Of a stretch of 7,364 nucleotides of DNA, positions 1 to 6,282 are shown piece after piece. The notes under the pieces were generated by a model. The model did no database searches. It was not told where the DNA came from and worked only from the letters and a program-made list of their open reading frames with translations. The first letter of the stretch is position 1. Every line of letters begins with the position of its first letter. The position numbers were made by a program, and so were the translations under genes. Origin of the DNA: Bacillota bacterium (GTDB lineage: Bacteria > Bacillota > DTU030 > DUMP01); contig JAAYHG010000060.1 of NCBI GenBank assembly GCA_012735455.1, forward strand, positions 1 through 7,364, written 5' to 3'.

Positions 1-775
1 CCAGGTGTAGATGTGGCTCGGCCGCCACCCCTGTTTGACCTACGGTGCCGATTACCTCGCCCTGCGCAACGGGCTCACCAACCTCCACCATAATCTCTTC
101 CAGGTGAGCGTAAGTACTGTGGCGTTTGTCACCATGTTCGATAACAACAACCCTGCCCAACACAGGATCTTCCTTTACCTCAGCCACCGTCCCCGCCAGC
201 ACGACCTTGACCTCGCTACCCAAGGGAGCCGCCATGTCCACCCCGGGGTGGAAGCGCCAGTCGTCAAAGACCGGATGCTTACGCCACCCGAAGGGTGAAG
301 TGATTTCGGCGTTAACCGGTCGAATCAGTGCACTGAAGGCCTGTCCAGGGGCCATCACCGCCTGCAGCGGTTCCTCTGGCTCTGGACCGGGGTCGGCTGT
401 ACCCACCTCTGTTACAGGTTCTGTGGGTTCGAGCTTCTCCTCCTGGGGAGCGGGCTTCACTTGCGCAGCAGCAGAACTGGGTGTGGTGGGCGCCGTAGGT
501 TTTGGCACGTCAGTGGGTTTTTCCTCCTCCACCGGCTCAGGATTTGCAGGAACCAGGGGCGCTTCCCAGTAGAACTCTTCACCCTCCAAATAACGCCCAC
601 TGTTCCAATCGCTGGCAAGATAAAACACACCGGCAACAGTAACAACAACCATCAGGACGAGTGATCCCAGGGCTACTTGACGCCGGGCCCAACTTCGCCC
701 TTGGGAGCGGAGTAGGTCATGCCACCAATGTCTTAGCCCGGCGAATGATCGAGAACCCAATCTCTTTTTTTCCAT
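1..775 (-). CDS. spoIIQ: SpoIIQ-like M23 (LytM) family protein, 3' end cut by window edge
   Basis: This reading frame is open from ATG 775 to the left edge, giving 258 residues with the C-terminus missing. It has a basic cytoplasmic N-terminus (about 1-34), one membrane segment (about 35-54), a Pro/Glu/Thr-rich extracytoplasmic linker (about 70-137), and an M23 peptidase fold from about 150. The zinc motif HPGVD gives H176 and D180. A YAH motif places a His at 224, and the closing HLH gives H255 and H257, so all the metal and catalytic histidines are present. In sporulating Firmicutes SpoIIQ is made in the forespore and binds SpoIIIAH across the intermembrane space during engulfment. The place directly after spoIID matches the B. 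subtilis murAA-spoIID-spoIIQ order. The Shine-Dalgarno AGGGGTGA (781-788) supports the start. A general LytM wall hydrolase is the alternative; the spoIID context and a sigma-F-like promoter favour SpoIIQ. Confidence 0.8.
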   Translation of the reverse strand, partial: MEKKRLGSRSFAGLRHWWHDLLRSQGRSWARRQVALGSLVLMVVVTVAGVFYLASDWNSGRYLEGEEFYWEAPLVPANPEPVEEEKPTDVPKPTAPTTPSSAAAQVKPAPQEEKLEPTEPVTEVGTADPGPEPEEPLQAVMAPGQAFSALIRPVNAEITSPFGWRKHPVFDDWRFHPGVDMAAPLGSEVKVVLAGTVAEVKEDPVLGRVVVIEHGDKRHSTYAHLEEIMVEVGEPVAQGEVIGTVGQTGVAAEPHLHL

Positions 776-792
776 AATATTCACCCCTAATC

Positions 793-822
793 TAGTTTTG
801 CCAGAGCAGGGGTGCGCTATAC
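793..822 (-). promoter_or_regulatory. Putative sigma-F (forespore) promoter of spoIIQ
   Basis: Read on the minus strand, GTATA (818-822) is followed by a 15-base spacer and GGCAAAACTA (793-802). This fits the known sigma-F pattern of GYATA, 15-16 bases, then GGNNANANTW at every informative position. The spoIID stop codon ends immediately beside the -35 element. The predicted transcript start is near 787, which leaves a short leader that still carries the ribosome binding site. In B. subtilis spoIIQ is a sigma-F gene, so element and gene agree. Sigma-G has a similar -35 and cannot be excluded. Confidence 0.6.
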
Positions 823-1827
823 CTATTCTGAAACTCCTGGCACAGGCCCCACATCCACACCCGTGTAGTAATACTTGAGGATTGCTCGAAAGTCTTGCCC
901 TTGCTTGGCCAGACCGTTGGCTCCGTACTGACACATCCCTACGGCGTGGCCGTTCCCGTAGGTGCTAAACACTACCTTATCATCTTCTGTCAAACGCCAG
1001 CTAAAGCCCGTGGAATTAAGCCCCAGAAGCTTTCTTACCTCTGTCCCGGCGAGGGTCGTGCTTCCCACCCGCAGTTCCTTGACTCGACCTGCACTGGTAC
1101 GGCTGGCTACTGCCAGGTCTAGACCAGAGGTAACAGGCGCACTTAGGTTCACACCCAGTCGCTGCCCCAGCTCTGCCAGGGTAAATACAACCTCATCCCC
1201 GGCATGGGGTGGATCCTCATCAAACCCACAGGCAACGTGACGCAGGTAGGGAAGAGCGTTACCCCACACTGTCTCTGAGTCTTCTGTACCCATACCGCCA
1301 CAAGTGGCGTGGTAGACAGGATCAATCAGTTCGTGATCATAAGTGACCACCAACCCGGCAGTGGCCGCCACGGCTTCAGCAATACGTTCATGGTAGCGGG
1401 GGTAAGCCAGGAGGCCCCACCGCTGGCGGAGCTCGCTCGTCGACAGCCAAGCCTGGCAGCACGTGGGCTCAGTGCAAACATCTGCCTCCGGATGACTGGC
1501 ACAACCAGAACCACCATAGGCCTTGAGGCGCCGTAAGGCATAAGTGCGTGCCGCCACAGCCTGAGCACGCAGAGCCTCTGTCTCAAACCTGGCCGGCATT
1601 TCAGCAGCCACCACACCCACCAGGTATTTTTCTAAGGGCAGCTGTTCAATCTCACCGCTCTGGGCCATAAAGACACGCAAGAGCTGTCCCTCCCCTCTCT
1701 CTGCCACCCTTGGAGACGACTGCGGCTCCGGGCTCTCTAACCCTCCCGGAAAGCTGACAATGGCAGCAGGTACCACAATGACCACAAAAAGAACAAACAT
1801 GCAGACCCAGGCGAAAAACTTCCGCAA
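823..1827 (-). CDS. spoIID: Stage II sporulation protein D (SpoIID), peptidoglycan lytic transglycosylase
   Basis: SpoIID is a mother-cell membrane enzyme that cleaves glycan strands after SpoIIP removes stem peptides, driving septal thinning and engulfment. From TTG 1827 the product has 334 residues, close to the 343 of B. subtilis. One membrane anchor lies at about 4-26. The family signature EKYLVGVVAAEMPA carries the catalytic Glu (E76). H112, C118 and C124 match the zinc-site residues of the family, and the C-terminal GHAVGMCQYGA motif is intact. TTG 1827 is chosen because GGGGGGAG (1834-1841) precedes it by 6 bases and the protein then opens with a short basic tip and the anchor, as SpoIID proteins usually do. 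An in-frame ATG at 1893 would add 22 residues but has no Shine-Dalgarno, and a sigma-E-like promoter overlaps that stretch. The family call is secure; the start is less so. Confidence 0.93.
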   Translation of the reverse strand: MRKFFAWVCMFVLFVVIVVPAAIVSFPGGLESPEPQSSPRVAERGEGQLLRVFMAQSGEIEQLPLEKYLVGVVAAEMPARFETEALRAQAVAARTYALRRLKAYGGSGCASHPEADVCTEPTCCQAWLSTSELRQRWGLLAYPRYHERIAEAVAATAGLVVTYDHELIDPVYHATCGGMGTEDSETVWGNALPYLRHVACGFDEDPPHAGDEVVFTLAELGQRLGVNLSAPVTSGLDLAVASRTSAGRVKELRVGSTTLAGTEVRKLLGLNSTGFSWRLTEDDKVVFSTYGNGHAVGMCQYGANGLAKQGQDFRAILKYYYTGVDVGPVPGVSE

Positions 1828-1833
1828 GCGCCT

Positions 1834-1841
1834 CTCCCCCC
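1834..1841 (-). promoter_or_regulatory. Ribosome binding site deciding the spoIID start
   Basis: GGGGGGAG on the minus strand lies 6 bases before TTG 1827. The same octamer at the same distance precedes the TTG start of the MazG-like gene (6289-6296). The upstream ATG at 1893 has nothing comparable. Confidence 0.55.
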
Positions 1842-1878
1842 AACCCTGCAGCACCGGCCTAGTTAGTCGGCTCTTAAA

Positions 1879-1907
1879 TCTATATGAGCGCATGCGGACG
1901 GGTATGC
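1879..1907 (-). promoter_or_regulatory. Possible sigma-E (mother-cell) promoter of spoIID
   Basis: On the minus strand GCATACC (1901-1907) and CATATAGA (1879-1886) are 14 bases apart. The sigma-E consensus is KMATATT, about 14 bases, then CATACAMT, so the fit is 5 of 7 and 5 of 8 with correct spacing. Transcription would start near 1872, downstream of the ATG at 1893, which fits only the TTG 1827 start. In B. subtilis spoIID is transcribed by sigma-E. The match is moderate. Confidence 0.4.
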
Positions 1908-1909
1908 CA

Positions 1910-1933
1910 ACGCCCGGGCTGACACCCGGGCGT
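1910..1933 (-). terminator. Hairpin after murA, terminator-like but lacking a U-run
   Basis: A perfect 9-bp stem (1910-1918 with 1925-1933, arm ACGCCCGGG) closes a 6-base loop, starting 5 bases past the murA stop. No T-run follows on either strand, so it is not a canonical intrinsic terminator. It sits just upstream of the putative spoIID -35 element and may act as a 3'-end stabiliser or weak terminator. Confidence 0.45.
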
Positions 1934-1938
1934 CACTC

Positions 1939-3204
1939 TCAATTATCAACAACCAGCCTTACACGAGCTCCTAGCCCCGCGAGCTTTTCTTCCAGGTTCT
2001 CGTAGCCACGTTTGACATGATAAAGATTGTGCACCTCTGTCTCATCCTGAGCCACCAAAGCCGCCAGGATCAAAGCAGCCCCACCCCGTAAGTCCGGAGC
2101 CTTCACCTTTGCCCCGGTTAGGGGGGTCTTGCCTTCAATCACCGCAGTGCGGCCCTCGGTACGCACGTTGGCCCCTAGGCGTTTGAGTTCTGGTACCAGG
2201 AGGAAACGGTTCTCAAATACGGTCTCGGTAACCACGCTGGTACCTTGGGTCTGGGTAGCTAGTGCGAGAAAGGGAGACTGCATGTCCGTGGGGAAACCAG
2301 GGTACGGCATTGTCTTAATATCCACCGCCTTAAGGCCAGATGGCGCATCTACCCTGAGAGCGTCGCCGCTCTCCAGAACAGACACAGAGCAGCCCATCTC
2401 CATGAGCTTGGCCACCACCGGCTTGAGGTGTTCGTAAACCACATTCTCCACCGTAACTGAGCCGCCGGTTATGGCAGCAGCAACCATGAAGGTCCCTGCT
2501 TCGATCCGATCGGGAATAATGCTGTGCCTGGTACCTCTTAGCTCCTTTACACCCTTGACACGAACAATACTGGTACCCGCACCCTTAATCTTAGCTCCGG
2601 CGCCACTCAGGAAGTTCGCCAGATCCACTACCTCTGGTTCCACAGCGGCATTTTCAATGACGGTTTCACCTTCGGCCAAGGTGGCAGCCATAAGGATATT
2701 TTCGGTAGCCCCGACGCTGGGAAAATCCAAGTAAATATGGCACCCCTTTAGCCTGCCAGCACGGGCACTGATGGTGCCTTGGTTGAGCACAACTTCGGCC
2801 CCTAAAGCCTGCATACCCTTAAGATGCAAATCGACCGGCCGAGTCCCTATGGCACATCCTCCAGGCAAGGGGATCTCAGCCCGACCCCGGCAAGCCAAGA
2901 GCGGCCCCAAAACAAGGAAAGAAGCCCGCATGCGCCGGACCAACTCGTACGGGGCCGCTACAACACCTTCCGCAGCGGGCTTTAAGCAGAGTTGTCCGGG
3001 AACATCAGAGCGAGCCTCAATGCCCAGGTACGCCAGCACCTGAACCATGGTATCCACGTCTTCCAACGCCGGAACCTCTTCCAACACCGTTTCCCCTGTC
3101 AACATAAGGGTTGCGGCCATCAGCGGCAAAACAGCATTCTTGGCCCCGGCTACCCTTACCTTTCCCTGTAACGGGTAACCGCCAGTTATAACCAGTTTCT
3201 CCAC
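1939..3204 (-). CDS. murA: UDP-N-acetylglucosamine 1-carboxyvinyltransferase (MurA)
   Basis: MurA transfers enolpyruvate from phosphoenolpyruvate to UDP-GlcNAc in the cytoplasm, the first committed step of peptidoglycan synthesis. From GTG 3204 the product has 421 residues, normal for the family. The substrate-binding K22-N23 pair is in GAKNAVLP, the catalytic and fosfomycin-reactive cysteine is C117 in GGCAIGTRPVDLH, and the general-base Asp is D307 in FPTDMQ. With Cys rather than Asp at the reactive position, fosfomycin sensitivity is expected. The frame is open to a GTG at 3240, but known MurA proteins start near EKLVITGG, and GTGAGG (3213-3218) precedes GTG 3204 by 8 bases. The murA-spoIID-spoIIQ order matches the B. 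subtilis murAA locus. What lies upstream differs: the ATP synthase genes usually found there are absent. Confidence 0.97.
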   Translation of the reverse strand: MEKLVITGGYPLQGKVRVAGAKNAVLPLMAATLMLTGETVLEEVPALEDVDTMVQVLAYLGIEARSDVPGQLCLKPAAEGVVAAPYELVRRMRASFLVLGPLLACRGRAEIPLPGGCAIGTRPVDLHLKGMQALGAEVVLNQGTISARAGRLKGCHIYLDFPSVGATENILMAATLAEGETVIENAAVEPEVVDLANFLSGAGAKIKGAGTSIVRVKGVKELRGTRHSIIPDRIEAGTFMVAAAITGGSVTVENVVYEHLKPVVAKLMEMGCSVSVLESGDALRVDAPSGLKAVDIKTMPYPGFPTDMQSPFLALATQTQGTSVVTETVFENRFLLVPELKRLGANVRTEGRTAVIEGKTPLTGAKVKAPDLRGGAALILAALVAQDETEVHNLYHVKRGYENLEEKLAGLGARVRLVVDN

Positions 3205-3292
3205 CCGTTTATCCTCACTTTGCCTTATTATCTCGCGCACCGATCACAGCACAGGACGTGAGACCTGGCTACCACTTTTTTTCATCCACACA

Positions 3293-3322
3293 AGTGTACC
3301 ATTCCGCTTTTCTGACAAGCAA
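3293..3322 (-). promoter_or_regulatory. Weak candidate sigma-A promoter for murA
   Basis: On the minus strand TTGCTT (3317-3322) and TACACT (3293-3298) are 18 bases apart. TGG directly before TACACT gives an extended -10 (TGn). The -35 is poor (3 of 6). A 6-bp hairpin (3304-3309 with 3321-3326, loop 11) overlaps it. It is the only promoter-like pair I see between atpZ and murA. Confidence 0.3.
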
Positions 3323-3332
3323 GCGGTAATTG

Positions 3333-3545
3333 TTACCTGCTACTTCGGCCAAGAAAAGAACGATACAGGTTGGCAAAGCCTCCTACAATAGCCACTAGGA
3401 CAAGGAGAATGGAAAAAAGGCTGCCAGTGGAGAAACGATTGTCCAGCCAATTACCAAAGTAGTAACCACCAATAACAGCAATTGCCAGCCCCAGGGTGAA
3501 TGTACTAGCTGCAAAGACCCACTGCAGTCGTCGTGGCGGAGCCAT
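3333..3545 (-). CDS. AtpZ/AtpI-family small membrane protein associated with F1Fo ATP synthase
   Basis: This 70-residue protein has two membrane segments (about 9-30 and 43-61). Between them is a GNWLDNRFSTGSLF stretch and at the end a GGFANLYR motif, both typical of the AtpZ/AtpI family (putative F0F1-ATPase subunit). Members are usually the first gene of the atp operon and are linked to c-ring assembly or Mg2+ uptake for the ATP synthase. ATG 3545 follows AAGGGGGTG (3550-3558). The gene lies 49 bp after mnaA and is probably cotranscribed with it. The odd point is that no atpB, atpE or other synthase gene follows; murA comes next. It may serve an ATP synthase encoded elsewhere or be an orphan. 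The family call rests on topology and the two short motifs. Confidence 0.8.
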   Translation of the reverse strand: MAPPRRLQWVFAASTFTLGLAIAVIGGYYFGNWLDNRFSTGSLFSILLVLVAIVGGFANLYRSFLGRSSR

Positions 3546-3594
3546 ACTACACCCCCTTCTTAACGCCGGCAGAACTCACCAAGAAGAAGAGGGC

Positions 3595-4749
3595 CTATTG
3601 GTTCAGCTCCTCAGGCGGTTCTGTCTGCAGTTCAAACCAGTGCCGCAATCCTGTTAGTATGCGACGGGCAGCACGTCCGTCTCCGAAGGGATTGGTAGCT
3701 CGAGCCATGCGTTCATAAGCGGAGGGGTCTGTAAGGAGTCGTTCTGCCGCTGTCTCCACCGCCTCCTGTTCCGTCCCTACCACCTGCACGGTTCCGGCTG
3801 CCACGGCCTCGGGACGCTCCGTAACCGACCTGAGTACCAGCACAGGCCGCCCTAACGAAGGAGCTTCTTCTTGAATACCCCCGGAATCACTCAGCACCAG
3901 ATAGGACCGGGCCAGGAGGTTGGCAAAATCCCCATAACCAAGAGGCTGAAGGAGGTGTACCCGGGGCCTGCCGCCTAAGATCCTGCTTACAGGCTCCTGC
4001 ACCCGTGGATTTAAGTGTACAGGAAAAACAACCTCTACGTCACTGTGCCGCTCAACCAGGGTGACTACAGCCCGGCAGATTTGCTCCAAAGGCCGGCCCA
4101 GGTTCTCCCGTCGATGAGCCTCCACCACTAGTATTCTACTCCGCTCAAAGTCCAATGCGCTCAAACGGTTATCGGAAAATTGGTAGTCGGGTCTTACCAC
4201 ATGAAAGAGGGCATCAATAGCAGTGTTCCCTGTTACCTGAATCTGTCCTGAATTTATCCCCTCGGCCAACAGGTTTGCACGGGCAGCAGCCGTTGGGGCA
4301 AAGTGCAGGTCTGCCAAAGAAGCTGTCAGACGGCGATTGAGCTCCTCTGGAAAGGGAAAGTACTTCTCATGCGTCCTGAGACCTGCCTCCACGTGGCCTA
4401 CGGCCACCTGGCGGTAAAAAGCAGCCAGAGCAGCGGCAAAGGTGGTTGTGGTATCACCATGGACCAGGACCATGTCTGGCTCTTCGCTGGCCAATACGTC
4501 TTCCAGGCGCTCCAAAACCCGGGTGGTTATCTGGGTAAGGCTCTGGGCCTCCTGCATAACGTCCCGGTCGTGGTCGGCCCGAATAGCAAAGAGCTCCAGC
4601 ACCTGGTCCAGCATTTCGCGGTGCTGGGCGGTAACCACGACCCGAGCATCGAACTCCGGCTCCGCCATCAGGGCCTTTACCACCGGTGCCATCTTAATGG
4701 CCTCAGGCCGGGTACCAAACACCGATAAGATCTTGATCCTGCCCACCAT
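3595..4749 (-). CDS. mnaA: UDP-N-acetylglucosamine 2-epimerase, non-hydrolysing (MnaA/WecB)
   Basis: This cytoplasmic enzyme interconverts UDP-GlcNAc and UDP-ManNAc, the donor for teichoic-acid linkage units and other envelope polymers. The 384-residue product carries the family motifs in order: FGTRPEAIKMAPV (11-23), HGDTTTT with D99, VEAGLRT with E121, FPEELNR near 135, AHRREN with H212, and SDSGGIQEEAP from 287. The first half is the N-terminal Rossmann domain, the second holds the UDP-binding face. ATG 4749 is chosen over the upstream in-frame ATG 4872 because AGAGGAGAG (4753-4761) precedes it, the extension would overlap tagO, and homologues start at this point. Its partner tagO lies upstream. 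The Shine-Dalgarno begins just 3 bases past the T-run of a terminator-like hairpin, so expression may depend on read-through. Confidence 0.97.
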   Translation of the reverse strand: MVGRIKILSVFGTRPEAIKMAPVVKALMAEPEFDARVVVTAQHREMLDQVLELFAIRADHDRDVMQEAQSLTQITTRVLERLEDVLASEEPDMVLVHGDTTTTFAAALAAFYRQVAVGHVEAGLRTHEKYFPFPEELNRRLTASLADLHFAPTAAARANLLAEGINSGQIQVTGNTAIDALFHVVRPDYQFSDNRLSALDFERSRILVVEAHRRENLGRPLEQICRAVVTLVERHSDVEVVFPVHLNPRVQEPVSRILGGRPRVHLLQPLGYGDFANLLARSYLVLSDSGGIQEEAPSLGRPVLVLRSVTERPEAVAAGTVQVVGTEQEAVETAAERLLTDPSAYERMARATNPFGDGRAARRILTGLRHWFELQTEPPEELNQ

Positions 4750-4764
4750 TATCTCTCCTCTAGC

Positions 4765-4795
4765 AAAAAGCGGAGGTCCCGCAAAGGGCCTCCGC
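4765..4795 (-). terminator. Intrinsic terminator or attenuator between tagO and mnaA
   Basis: On the minus strand a 10-position stem (4786-4795 with 4770-4779, one C/A mismatch) closes a 6-base loop and is followed by TTTTT (4765-4769). This is the classic GC-stem plus U-run form. It lies 18 bases after the tagO stop and directly before the mnaA Shine-Dalgarno. Confidence 0.65.
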
Positions 4796-4813
4796 GGCAG
4801 ATTTGATTGCTTC

Positions 4814-5893
4814 CTATCCGTGTAGATTTTTGCTGCCGCTCTGCCTGGTTGCCGGTGTGCTCGCTCTCCCAATAGCCAGGATCAGGCCCAACCCTACCAA
4901 AACCAGGGTCAGGGCCACTAAACGCGAATTCACATCGGCCAAGGCCACAGCACCTAATCCAAAACACCCGCTTACAAAGTACAACACCAATACCGCCTGC
5001 CTTTGGCTCAGTCCCAACTCCAAGAGGCGGTGATGCAAATGACTGCGGTCAGCTTGGAAAATAGGCTGACCCTGCTTGAAGCGGCGCAGAATAGCCAATG
5101 TGGTGTCCAAGATCGGCACACCCAAAGCCAAAAGCGGCACTGCCAAAGCTATGGTAGTAGCGCACTTTAGTGTACCTTGGACAGCAATGCCTGCCAGCGT
5201 GAAGCCCAAAAACATGGAGCCGGTGTCACCCATGAATATCTTGGCAGGGTTAAAGTTATAAGGCAAAAACCCTAGAGCGGAGCCTGCCAGGGCTGCAGTT
5301 ACTAGAACCACATAAGGCTGGCCCTGACGCACGGCCACCAAGAGCAGAGTCACTGAGGCAATGCTGGCGACCCCGGCGGCCAGGCCATCTAAACCGTCAA
5401 TCAGGTTTAATGTATAGGTCACACCTACCAACCAGAAGATGGTAACTGGAATACCCCAAGTGCCGATATATGTCATGCCTGGAAAGGGACCGTCGGCCCA
5501 AGGGTTGGATATCCAATCAATATCATTACCGAAAACAACAACAACCACTGCGGCCGCTATCTGTCCAGCCAACTTTACCTTCGCCGGAAGGTCTAGGTAA
5601 TCGTCGGCAATCCCCACCACAACTACCACCAAGGAACCGAACCAGAGCCCTACAAGCTGTTGCCAGCCAAGACCATGGGCTATGAATGTACCCAAAGCCG
5701 TCGCCGCCGTAAAACCAGCGAAGATGGCTAGTCCTCCTAAGCGCGGAGTAGATTTCTTGTGGATACGCCGACCTCCAGGAGCCAAGTCGGGCTTGTCCAC
5801 CGCTCCCGTTCCCAGCGCCAGGCGTCGCACAAGAGGTGTGGCCAGGTATGAGATCAGGGCAGCCAGGGCGAAGCAGAAGAGTATCCCAAGCAC
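4814..5893 (-). CDS. tagO: Undecaprenyl-phosphate N-acetylglucosaminyl-1-phosphate transferase (TagO/WecA, MraY superfamily)
   Basis: This polytopic membrane enzyme moves GlcNAc-1-phosphate from UDP-GlcNAc to undecaprenyl phosphate, starting wall teichoic acid or another lipid-linked glycan. The 359-residue product has the superfamily motifs: DKPDLAPGGRRIH (33-45) with PRLGGLAI, the Mg2+-binding ADDYLDL with D97-D98, NLIDGLDGLA (163-172), YNFNPAKIFMGDTGS (212-226, D223), and RSHLHHRL (283-290). The HLHH signature and LGFLPYNF mark the WecA/TagO branch rather than MraY. Start is GTG 5893, with AGGGGTG (5902-5908) 8 bases upstream. A strong promoter precedes the gene and a terminator follows, so it may be a single-gene unit. 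mnaA next door would supply UDP-ManNAc for the second sugar of a linkage unit. No other tag genes are in view, so the final polymer is unknown. Confidence 0.96.
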   Translation of the reverse strand: MLGILFCFALAALISYLATPLVRRLALGTGAVDKPDLAPGGRRIHKKSTPRLGGLAIFAGFTAATALGTFIAHGLGWQQLVGLWFGSLVVVVVGIADDYLDLPAKVKLAGQIAAAVVVVVFGNDIDWISNPWADGPFPGMTYIGTWGIPVTIFWLVGVTYTLNLIDGLDGLAAGVASIASVTLLLVAVRQGQPYVVLVTAALAGSALGFLPYNFNPAKIFMGDTGSMFLGFTLAGIAVQGTLKCATTIALAVPLLALGVPILDTTLAILRRFKQGQPIFQADRSHLHHRLLELGLSQRQAVLVLYFVSGCFGLGAVALADVNSRLVALTLVLVGLGLILAIGRASTPATRQSGSKNLHG

Positions 5894-5931
5894 AGTTCAA
5901 ACACCCCTGTCTGTTTCTCACACTTGGGTAC

Positions 5932-5961
5932 ATTTTACCTTCCTCGGTTTCAGCTTGTCAA
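5932..5961 (-). promoter_or_regulatory. Sigma-A promoter of tagO
   Basis: On the minus strand TTGACA (5956-5961, perfect -35) and TAAAAT (5932-5937, 5 of 6 for -10) are 18 bases apart. The -35 begins immediately after the stop codon of the MazG-like gene. Transcription would start near 5925 and give a leader of about 30 bases that includes the tagO ribosome binding site. Confidence 0.75.
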
Positions 5962-6282
5962 TCACATTTTGGGGCGTGACAAGTAGCCTTTGGCCTCAAG
6001 CTTCGCCAAATGATCCCTCATAGCCTCATTTAGATCCACACCGTACTGCTCTTCCAAGACGAACATCATGGAGATGGTGGTTTGTGCCACATCCAAAAGT
6101 TCTCTGGTTATAACCTGCAGTGCCTGCTCCTCGGTCAGGGCAACGGGTTCGCCGTTCATTCCGCGAAACTTGCCCACCGCCTGAGCCAGCTCACCCGCTT
6201 CCTCTAAGAGTTTAAGCAGGGTGGACTCTAGCGTTGGGCTGAGGCGGTCCAGTTTAGGAAGCAGAATCCCCTTTTGCTCCAA
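5962..6282 (-). CDS. MazG-like nucleotide pyrophosphohydrolase
   Basis: This 106-residue protein looks like one all-alpha NTP pyrophosphohydrolase unit. EEAGE gives E27/E28 and E31, and RELLD gives E61 and D64, matching the EExxE...ExxD Mg2+-binding pattern of MazG and dUTPase-like housecleaning enzymes. Such enzymes hydrolyse (d)NTPs to (d)NMP and pyrophosphate; the substrate cannot be read from the sequence. TTG 6282 is the start because GGGGGGAG (6289-6296) stands 6 bases upstream and no better start exists. The gene overlaps the end of comEB by 29 bp in another frame, so the two are likely cotranscribed and translationally coupled. With a dCMP deaminase and Upp beside it, a role in pyrimidine deoxynucleotide control is a reasonable inference, e.g. 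making dCMP from dCTP or removing dUTP. Confidence 0.82.
   Translation of the reverse strand: MEQKGILLPKLDRLSPTLESTLLKLLEEAGELAQAVGKFRGMNGEPVALTEEQALQVITRELLDVAQTTISMMFVLEEQYGVDLNEAMRDHLAKLEAKGYLSRPKM

Noticed and set aside
126..572. 148-residue plus-strand ORF rich in Ser, Thr and Gly
   Set aside because: It is the antisense shadow of the repetitive Pro/Glu-rich linker and M23 domain of spoIIQ, with no domain or ribosome site of its own.
3205..3240. Upstream GTG start for murA at 3240
   Set aside because: No Shine-Dalgarno precedes it, and MurA proteins normally begin at the position encoded by GTG 3204, which has one.
3241..3332. Possible atp gene remnant or small gene between atpZ and murA
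   Set aside because: Reading this 92-bp gap in the minus-strand frames shows no atpB- or atpC-like peptide and no start with a ribosome site.
4303..4728. 141-residue plus-strand ORF
   Set aside because: It lies wholly antisense to mnaA, which has strong family motifs throughout; the antisense translation shows no recognisable features.
4750..4872. In-frame upstream extension of mnaA to ATG 4872
   Set aside because: The extra 41 residues cross a terminator-like hairpin and the tagO 3' end, have no ribosome site, and are not part of the epimerase family.
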